Source: Thalassia testudinum
Taxonomy: Eukaryota; Streptophyta; Magnoliopsida; Alismatales; Hydrocharitaceae
Reading direction: 5' to 3'
Length of the DNA: 64,000 nucleotides
Assembly (NCBI GenBank): GCA_037157565.1
Contig: JAZHRO010000036.1
Location: 17,720,501 to 17,784,500 of the forward strand
The notes below the pieces were generated by a model. It worked only from the letters and a program-made list of their open reading frames with translations, was not told the origin of the DNA and ran no database searches. Positions 56,373-64,000 of the stretch are shown here, in pieces (position 1 is the stretch's first letter; every line of letters begins with the position of its first letter). A program made the translations under genes and the position numbers.

Positions 56373-57764
56373 GCACCAGAAGAATGTCTATAGACGAGAG
56401 AGAAGATAGATGAGAGAAGCCCCGCCTCCTCAATGCAAGCAATCAAACTGGTCCTTAGAGTGTCAACCCAAATTAGACTTGATCCTGGCTCCCCAAAACA
56501 CGACTGAGTTAGATCAACCCTTGAATTACTTGGCTGGCCAGAAGGGTGGGATCCCTTAGGACACCCCGCACGATGGGACACCACTAAAGGTTAACGCGGT
56601 TACCACACCAACCTTTCTTGTCACCAGTGGGTCCAAGTAGACAAGGCCTTGACCTTAGCCCAATCTAGTTTTAAGTCCCCAAGTCTATTAGTCTTGCCTA
56701 GGGCATGTCTACTCAGTTTTAGGCATGGGTTTGATGTGCTTTGGGAATATGATGGGCGTTAGGGGGTGTTTGCCCTTAAAATTGATTTTGAAATGTGTAA
56801 AGTGCTCAGGCAAACAGGGTTCAAAAGCAATTTCTTATGATGAAGTGAATTTTAAGATTTGAATGCTTGTGTTAATGCATTTTAAGGTTCACTTGAGTTA
56901 ATGTTTTCAATCAAGGTTTTGATGAGACACACAAGAGTTTTGCAAATCGCAATTTGTTTGATAGATTCCCTTTAAGCGCAAATAGTTCTAAATGTTCTTT
57001 TAAGTCAAATTCAGAGAAGTGGTGTGACCTAAGCAATGCAATCTATTGATCTTATTACACCACTAACTAAGCACTCAGAAAATAGTTTTCAAGAATTTTT
57101 AATGCATGTTTCCTATTTTTTTCTGATTTAAAGTGTACTGGGGGTTTTGTAGTTTGTTTTGACCCCTATTTGGTGATTGGATAATCCGTACAATCAAACG
57201 TGTAAGAAATAATTTTTTCAGATTTTTTCTAAATTTTTTATTATCTCGTAAATTTAGTGCTTAAAATTTCAAATCAATCAGAGTTGTATAAAAATTCCTA
57301 TGATATTTTAAACTCCAAAATATCAGGAACAATAACTGCATTGATAATAGATCAGTACACAAATTTTAAAAATTTTTCTATAACTCTAATTTACTCAAAA
57401 TTTTGATATGTTGTTCCTAATTTTGAAATATATGTTCAGTAAAAAGTTGACAACTTTTGGACATAAGGTTCTTTAGGAATTGAATTTTTAAGATAAGGTT
57501 TTATTTAAGCCCGAAATCAAGAGAATTTTTTTTTATAATAATTAAGAAAATTCTAACTAATCCTAAGGCTCAAGTAAACACCTAATTTCTTTTTTAAATG
57601 TAAATAATCTAACCTACGAGTACTTACCTAAGATTTGAACCTATGATTTCTCTGTTTGTTGCATCTTTCCCTTAGATTTCTATGCTTCCTACACACGCAA
57701 ATAGAATAGGTTAGAAATCTCAAATAAGCACTATGAAGAAATGCTTCAAAAATATTCGTTGCCT
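56373..57764 (-). other. Athila2 5' leader
   Basis: About 1.4 kb of untranslated leader between PBS and gag on the minus strand. The small frames at 56294-56584 and 57628-57852 have no recognisable domain. The distal half (56800-57600) is AT-rich. Confidence 0.6.
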
Positions 57765-57781
57765 CCCCGGCAACGATGCCA
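57765..57781 (-). promoter_or_regulatory. Primer binding site of Athila2 (tRNA-Asp type)
   Basis: The minus strand reads TGGCATCGTTGCCGGGG, one transition away from TGGCGCCGTTGCCGGGG after an additional CpG change (GCG to GCA/T). It sits three bases inside the 5' LTR. Confidence 0.87.
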
Positions 57782-57784
57782 ACT

Positions 57785-58813
57785 TGTTCGGCATGTAATT
57801 CGTGTTTTAAAAGATTATTCAGTTGTAGTATAGCGCGAAAACATGTCGACAAATAAATTTATAAAACTCCGGTGAGTACCAAGTCATTTGCAGGTAAGCA
57901 ATCTCGATTTTTAATAGAAACTTTTCAATAAACTAGTTCTAACGGTATTTATATATGTATATATGTATAAAGAGGCATCACTACGTTTGTTTTGAAAAGC
58001 ACGTGGGATTACGCATTAAATGTGCATTCGACCGCAACACACCCTCTCTTCGCCACATGGACTCGATCGCTGCCCTCTACTTGACATCGTATGGCCTGAT
58101 TTAATCTGCACCCATCCTCGCGTGGATTGCGGCTCGAATGGGCATCTCCAGATCTCGCACAGGCTCCCGATCCAATGCGCTACGCACACGTTTTGTTATA
58201 GTTACCTCTTTGTATATATTTATTCTTATTCGACTGGATCGGCGACGTGGCGCACTCGTGGCCATTGGATGAAGATCCAACGGCCCATAGCGTACAAGGG
58301 TAGCCTTCCTAGATGGGGTGGTGGTGAGGGAGCAGCTGTGACGGTGCCACATGGCACCATCATGACCGTTCATCTTCTTTTCTTTGTATCTAGTGAGGTA
58401 GACCTCCGATCGAGTTGATTTTTACGTCGTTGGACTACGATCATCGATCTGGATTCATCCGTGCAGTTGGATTCTCCATCTGAGGCTCGGATCTTCATCC
58501 TTTGTCTTTATGATCTCTGTTCTTTTATGGACTGCACGAGGTGCCCTGGTTGTCTGATTGAGATGATTTCAGAAGTGTTGGACTCCCGTCATTGTTCTAA
58601 TCAGATTTGTCTTGTCTGATCTGACATCTGTGGCTTTGAATTATCTGCAATTAAAATCATCTCTCTTTTAGGTCATAAAATGATGATATTATCTATATGA
58701 CTAATAAACTAGCTATTGTGTAAATTACAATGCCTATGAATGCATTAATCCTAAGTTATGATAGGTTCTAGCTTAATTCAGGTGATTTAGATTGCATGAT
58801 TGCTGTGCAATCA
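57785..58813 (-). repeat. Athila2 5' LTR with an internal deletion
   Basis: 1,029 bp against 1,652 bp for the partner. Alignment is good from 57785 to the atgtataaagaggcatcac stretch at about 57978, then jumps to the partner's position near 48100 (gcatttgttttgaaaag). About 620 bp have been lost from this copy after insertion. Confidence 0.88.
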
Positions 58814-60349
58814 ACTACTTAAATGAGGGTAGTACAACCTCTTACAACCACGCTACGTAGAACGAGGGTAGCGTACCTCAAACCCTCCTCTTCATGAGGA
58901 GTATTTTGTCCCATGAAGGAGATGGGAATTCGCAAAGTGAATACCCAACCAAAAATAAAGAAAATACAACAAAAACTATAGAGCCACAAAGTAAATTTAG
59001 TGTTATGCTACTATAGGTAAGAATCTCCCCTTAGTAAGAATTGCGTAGGCTTGATCTTGGTAGAGTATCGGTGCTCTCGGATTGGAAGCTTTAAGAGTAG
59101 AAGCACTTCTCTTTGATCTCTCTTCTCTTGGACACAAAAGGAGTGGAAAGTAGTATTCAAGGTGTGTGTTGCCAAGGAAGGGTTCACCTCTATTTATAGA
59201 GGCCCTAAGAAGGCTTTAGAAGCCTCTTCTAGTCGTTGGAAGGCTTCTCTAGCCGTTGGGAATTATCCTAAGGCAAATCAGGTTGGAATCAGGGTCATTT
59301 ATGATTTTGATAGGGTTATCAGACGTCTGGATCTACTATCAAATGTCTGGGCCTTCGTCTGATTTTATGGTTGGATGTCTGATCTAGAAGGGTGGATCAA
59401 CTAGACGGTGTTGGAATAGAACGGATGTCTAAAGATGTGTTTTAAGACATCTAGGAAACAAATCAAATGTCTAATTCTAAATGGGTTTCCTTCCTATTTT
59501 TGTCCAAACCTAAACTGGGTTCTAGATCTTATTGGTCAGACGACAGGTCGGATGTCTAGCATAAAGTCTGGATGTCTAGAAATAGGTTTTACTGTGGGAA
59601 TTGATTTCTCGAGGCTCAAATGGCTATAATCATTGACAAAAGTGATTTGGGGATGGATTGAGCCTAATGTTTATTTATCAGATGTCTAGAGATCACTACG
59701 GATGCCTGAAAGTGGAGGTAGGTTAGCTAAAGAGTTAATCTTCTAAGATTAGTCTGATAAATCGAACGGTCCTCTAGTTGGACGTCTAGCAAGGTCATCA
59801 GATGTCTTTTAAGATGTCTGGACAAAAGGCTGAATGTCTGAAACTAGAAGACAGAGAGTGGTTTGCCAGCCTAAGTATTTTGGACGTCTGATCAAATAGT
59901 CAGACGTCTTAAAGTCTAAGATCAGACATCTGATTTCCAGATTGGACGTCTGATCAAGCTATCTGTTGCCTATTTTGACTTTCTAAGTTCTCTACGAAAA
60001 AGCTTAAGTATCCTAGGGTAGAGTGATTGTTTCTAGGACTACTGTTTAGTTACTTTGGGTTCTTTAACATATAATCTAGACACAAATAAAGAGCAAAAGA
60101 ATAACAAGAGAATACATGAATAAATGTATCTATCCTATTCTTCAGCTCCTTCCTTCTTCAAGCTTTCGCTCCAAGCGAAGCTCTTTTCCTCCATCAATCT
60201 CCTCGAAATCACCATGGATGAGAGATTGAGCTCCATCACACTTGATATCCATTTGCATTTTCCTAAAACTCATAAACTCAAAGCAAATGTTAAATAACAA
60301 GTGTTTTGTTATTTTCAAAATTAACGATCGTGGTGCCCTTGCACCAACA

Positions 60350-61600
60350 TGTTAAAGTCCTAGTAGACAGCAGAAAGGGAGGTCGTTTGGTGGAGGTCAA
60401 GAGTGGTCAAAACCCTCAATTTCTTGAGTGCTTTTGTCCACCATGGCCTCGCAATGGGGGAGGAGTGGTCGGTGGTCGCTGGTAGTGCATGGCAGAAGGT
60501 GGTGGTGGTAGTTGGAGTGTTGCCAGATGTATGGAAGACAATGGCGTAAGGGAAGGATTTTGGGTCAATTCATAGTTCTAAAGAGATCAAGATACACTGC
60601 AAAGAGGGGAGGGGAGGATAGACTACCTATGAGGCGATGAGGCCACCGGAGCGCATTCGCCGGAGGCTGGCCAAATGCAGGGAAGATGGAAACTTCGGCA
60701 GCTTCAATTGAATCAAAGAGCAGGACGAAGAAGCTAGCTTCTATGGTAGGAAGAATGGCAAGGTTGTGGGGAAGACAACCTTTGTCCTCGGTTGGCAGCG
60801 AAGGGCAACGACGAAGGGGAAAGGAAGAGCTCCAAGGTGGTCTTTAATGGCACCGGTGAGGAAGGAGTGAACGATGGCAAAAATTGCACACCACACACAA
60901 TAGAAGATGCCCTACTATATAGATGGTTGTCAATGAAGATTGTGGTGAAATCATGACCTTGATAGGGTCAAGCACCATGTTGTTTTGTACGATTTTTTAG
61001 CATGAATTACAAGCTCTCATGTTGGAATCCTTAACTGGAAATTGCATTAAATCATACAGCTATGATAGAGGAAGCTTCCTACCAATTTTGGTCGGGTCAT
61101 GCTGCAAGGAATGGGAGATAATCATCTCCAAAAGTTTCTTTAGACACAGCTTGAGCTGTTGCTGCAATGGCTAGAGGAAGAAGATGAAGTGTTGACGCCA
61201 TCATAACATCAATGAGGGACCAAAATGCAAAGTAGGTCAAGATGTACTCAGATGAGTTTTAAACTCTTAGGGTAACCTAATTAGGACCCATGGAATCTAA
61301 CGGTGACTTCAATTCAAGGTTTTGATGAAGTTTACTTGGTCAATTTACAATTTAACCCAAAATGTATTAATTATTAACCTTGATCTTTAACTTAGGTCAA
61401 AATGGACTCTTTTTATAAAATTTACTATTCTAAATCTTAGGGAACATTTTTTAATGATTTTTAAAAGGCTTAGATTATACTTATTTCCATTAGAACCCTG
61501 TTAATTTAACTAAGGCTGAAATTGGAGTTTTTATTTGAGAATTTCCTTTCAATTTTAATAGAAACCATAAATCAATCAATTTGGGCCTACTTATTGGAAA
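60350..61600 (-). mobile_element. Family A LTR remnant, copy A5
   Basis: The part 61210-61530 matches the conserved promoter-distal segment of A3 and A4, for example aaaatgcaaagtaggtcaag, cctaattaggacccatggaatc and the ggtcaaaatgg block. The terminal TGATGAGAAC end is missing, because a LINE fragment with a T-run begins at about 61607. The left part, 60350-61200, is a GC-richer segment similar in character to the central part of A3. No borders or duplication can be set. Confidence 0.55.
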
Positions 61601-61606
61601 ATTGAG

Positions 61607-62301
61607 TTTTTTTTCTTTTTAAGAAAACGAGTAAAATTTATTCATTCCCCACTCCCAAGAGGTAGGCAAAAAGTAAGGGGACAAAACCAAACCTGCTAGT
61701 ACACATAAAGAGGGACCACGACTCGTGGCCTAGTATAAGAGAAAAACACACAGCAAAAAGGAGCTCAGTAAATCATGTAGGGGAACTGGAGCTTGCCAAG
61801 AAAAATGGAGCCCTGGATCCATCTATTGAGCTCTTGTAAGTCAGAGCAGATCTTCCAACCGTCCTTAGCAAGGGGAATCATCAAGCTAGCAACCACATTG
61901 GCAGTAGGGAAGATAAAGCTAAGAGAGCCAATTCTATCTTTTTGAATTAACAGCTTCTTATAATCTTATTTAACTGCCCAAGCAACCAGAAGTTTCCCGG
62001 TCCACCAAAAGTACAATAGAGAGGATTCATAGTCAAAGTGGAGGGCAGCAGCCAAGGTTCAAATGTCGAGAGAATGGAGAGTGGCTTCAATAATGGCTTT
62101 CTCATGGGACCTGGCGAGAGTTGTCCAAAATGCACAATTCATAAAATTTCCATACGCGTTCCTAGCAACCCAGGCAATGGAGAGTTGGCCAGCTTGTTTA
62201 CGAATTGCAATGGTAATCTTAATCCTAAACAGAGGTTTTAACCAGTTTACTTTGATGGGTTTAGTATGTTGTTAGTGAATCCAAACCCGAAGGTTGAAGT
62301 T
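61607..62301 (-). pseudogene. LINE 3' fragment with RNase H-like domain and poly(A)
   Basis: On the minus strand a frame with stops reads FRIKITIAIRKQAGQLSIAW, VARNAYGNFMNCAFWTT, EKAIIEATLHSL and FIFPTANVVASLM, the RNase H-like tail of plant L1 ORF2. About 300 bases of 3' UTR follow, then AAAAAGAAAAAAAAC (61607-61622 as T-run on the plus strand), a decayed poly(A) tail. LTR C2 cuts it on the right at 62302. Confidence 0.62.
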
Positions 62302-64000
62302 TGAAATGACCTTTCCCAAGGGTTGTTTGGTGTTTTCGAAATTTTTAGGGGTTTTTGTGCAATTTTAACCCCCCTAAGTTTTTATTGTGTGTATATGAGG
62401 AAAAAGGAAAACTTGCGAGGGTGCCCTGCAATTTTCTCTGTATTACACCCCCTCACCCCTCACGTTACCCCCTCCCTCATCGTACACCACCCCCTCACAG
62501 ATGACACCTCACCCCTACACCATACCTCACACCATCTCCCCCCTTTCCTCCCTACTCCTCCCCATTCCACGCCATTCCCTCCCCCATGCCCCGAACTCCA
62601 TATAAGCCCCCCTCCTCCATTCGTTCCCACACTGTAGACGAGAGGAGTGGGAGAGCATGGAGCAAGAGGAGGAGAAAGTGGAGAGCAAAGGAGGTCGGAG
62701 GCCTGAAAGCAGAAGGAGACGAAGAGGTGTTGTAGTTGTTGTAGCTTTTGCAGGAGAGAGAGAGAGCTTGCAAATGGTTCTGCGGAGTTATTTTTCCACA
62801 GAATCAGACATCTGGAGAGACCATTAGACGTCTGTCTAGACGTCCAGAGGTAATACCAGACGTCTAATAGCACATTTCTTTTCAATTATTTTTCTCCCTG
62901 CCAAATTCTGACTTCACGTGAATGTGTTAGAGGTTGGGGAGGGGCGTCGGTGTGAGGACCGAGGCAATTTTAGACATCTGGGAGCATTTTCAAACATCTG
63001 AAGACACCTTCAGACGTCTTCACAAAGTTCCAGACGTCTGAAAGAAGTCACCCTAAGCAAGGTGAGCCCCTGAGTGCATTTAAGACATCTAAGGCTCTTC
63101 CCAGACATCTGATTTTGGTCAGAGTGGTGTTTTTGGGCCCATCCAAGGCCCAAACGGAGTCGGATTTCCGCAAATGAAACATCATTGGATTCTGTTCGAG
63201 TTCCTTTATGTAATGATATAATGTCTATGTAGTTTTGAGCCCATTTGACTTGTCGGTCCATATTGTAGGTCTCCAGTCTATTGAATATACAGGACCTGCG
63301 AAGATGTCGAGAGCTACCGTACAAGCCCCCTTTCCACTCGGTTAACTGGTAGATTGGTTTTCTTTAACTCCAGAATTGATAATTGAATTGCATGCTTCTA
63401 TTGAACCTTAGGTTATGAGATGAACCTTAGGTCTGAAAGAGATGAATGCATGCTACTTTAGATAGATTCAATTGAACCCTAGGTTATGAAATGAACACTA
63501 GGGCTGGAAGAAATGCATGTGTAGCTAATAAATAAATGAGTTACCATAAATCATGAGCTGCCTGTGCTACCTGTAATACATACCTATACTGAATAATCGA
63601 TTATGGAATCTTGAGTTTCTGTTATGCATTTAATGAATCAGATATGTAAATGAGAAAGTCTATGTACGAACCCTACAGGGAATTTAGGAAGAAACCAAGA
63701 ATACTATAGTACGGAAAATGTGATGGTTTTGGAACACGTTGCCTACGGGCAGCTATTCGGATTTGGTTAAGGAAAGTGAGTTGGCCCTCATGTACATGGC
63801 ATAGAGGAGAGCAACTATCCCTTTAGAGTAAAGGGGAGCTTGTCGCCCCTTGGGTTGAGACCCAAGGTGGGTTTGGCCACTCTACGTCGACTCCTGTTTG
63901 GCCCTCGCATAGGTGATACTGAGGTGAGCTACTTTGTGTAGGGGGAGCTTATCACCCCTTGGGTTGAGACCCGGAGTGGGTTTGGCTACTCTACGTTGAC
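62302..64000 (+). mobile_element. Family C LTR, copy C2, running off the window end
   Basis: It starts TGAAATGACCTTTCCCAAGGG and aligns with C1 through a TATA-like atataagcccccc near 62602, the AGACGTCT-like motif cluster (62805-63115) and the atgagatgaacc segment (63420). Two nested short tandem repeats occur near 63400-63530 and 63835-64000. Whether it is a solo LTR or the 5' LTR of a larger element cannot be told here. The left flank AAGTT would be its target site. Confidence 0.68.

Larger units (their letters stand above)
47287..58813 (-). mobile_element. Second Athila-lineage Ty3/gypsy element (Athila2)
   Basis: An 11.5-kb minus-strand element with LTRs 57785-58813 (5') and 47287-48938 (3') and the perfect duplication ACTAC (47282-47286 and 58814-58818). 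PBS, gag, protease, RT, RNase H, integrase and PPT are all present, and no env-like ORF is seen. It belongs to a related but distinct family from Athila1: gag and pol align throughout, but the LTRs do not. Stops and frameshifts are fewer than in Athila1. In about 195 aligned bases at one LTR end I count about 20 differences, nearly all transitions. Confidence 0.9.
44300..60349 (-). mobile_element. Sirevirus-type Ty1/copia element with gag only (Sire2), split by Athila2
   Basis: Minus-strand element: 5' LTR 47048-47286 plus 58819-60349, PBS, gag, purine tracts, and a truncated 3' LTR 44300-44981. Internal length is only about 2.05 kb. Protease, integrase, RT and RNase H are absent, so the copy is an internally deleted, non-autonomous form. 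The LTR starts TGTTGGTGCAAGGGCACCACG on the minus strand in both copies. The 3' LTR breaks off near 44300 next to the villin fragment, so no target duplication can be tested. Confidence 0.82.
47048..60349 (-). repeat. 5' LTR of Sire2, split by Athila2
   Basis: The two parts are 47048-47286 and 58819-60349, together about 1.77 kb. The duplication ACTAC (47282-47286 and 58814-58818) marks the Athila2 insertion. TATAAATAG on the minus strand is near 59190-59200. Upstream of it, 59330-59960 is packed with AGACGTCT-like palindromes. The terminal end carries a 15-base repeat, tgtaggtttctaatg, at 47048 and 47081 with an A-run between. Confidence 0.8.

Overview
The window is nuclear DNA from a seed plant, almost certainly an angiosperm. 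It carries plant-restricted LTR-retrotransposon lineages (Athila and Tat Ty3/gypsy elements, Sirevirus-type Ty1/copia elements), plant L1-type LINE fragments with a C-terminal RNase H, and one piece of a plant villin gene. I cannot name the species. I found no intact host gene, no rRNA or tRNA gene, no CRISPR array and no bacterial-style operon. Nearly all the sequence is nested, decayed transposable elements, and every element coding region is broken by stops or frameshifts.

Layout. (1) 1-2690: unresolved AT-rich DNA and degenerate coding-like sequence, followed by purine tracts and the 3' LTR of a plus-strand Sirevirus-like copia element (Sire1, 2870-14926). That LTR is split just downstream of its TATA box by a minus-strand Athila element (Athila1, 3446-14389, target-site duplication GACCT). 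(2) 14930-20840: a plus-strand L1-type LINE, cut in its C-terminal zinc-finger domain by a solo gypsy LTR (family A copy A1, duplication CTTGT). (3) 20840-23354: plus-strand remnants, namely a coiled-coil ORF with an apparent intron and a conserved Athila-type polypurine block. (4) 23355-30350: a solo LTR (A2, plus) interrupted by an opposite-strand copy (A3), itself interrupted by a third, different LTR-like block (D) rich in TA repeats. (5) 30350-41971: a minus-strand Tat-lineage element (5' LTR at the right, then gag, protease, RT, RNase H, extra RNase H and integrase). A4 cuts its RT (duplication AAGGA on the plus strand) and LTR C1 cuts its gag (AGTAC/AGTAT). (6) 41977-44280: a LINE RNase H tail, a gene-free stretch and the villin fragment. 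(7) 44300-60349: a minus-strand Sirevirus with gag but no pol (Sire2). Its 5' LTR is split by a second Athila element (Athila2, 47287-58813, duplication ACTAC). (8) 60350-64000: an A-family LTR remnant, a LINE 3' fragment, and a second C-family LTR running off the window end.

How the parts relate. The nesting gives a relative order. Sire1, Sire2, the Tat element, the LINE and A2 came first. Athila1, Athila2, A1, A3, A4 and C1 came later, and D after A3. By hand count, the two Athila LTR pairs differ at about 10% of sites, almost all transitions, as expected for heavily methylated silenced DNA. Several catalytic residues are lost (Athila2 protease Asp, two of three Tat integrase acidic residues), so nothing here appears able to move on its own. 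The points most worth following up are the villin fragment beside a truncated LTR, a palindromic AGACGTCT motif clustered in LTRs of otherwise unrelated copia and gypsy families, and the gag-only Sirevirus.
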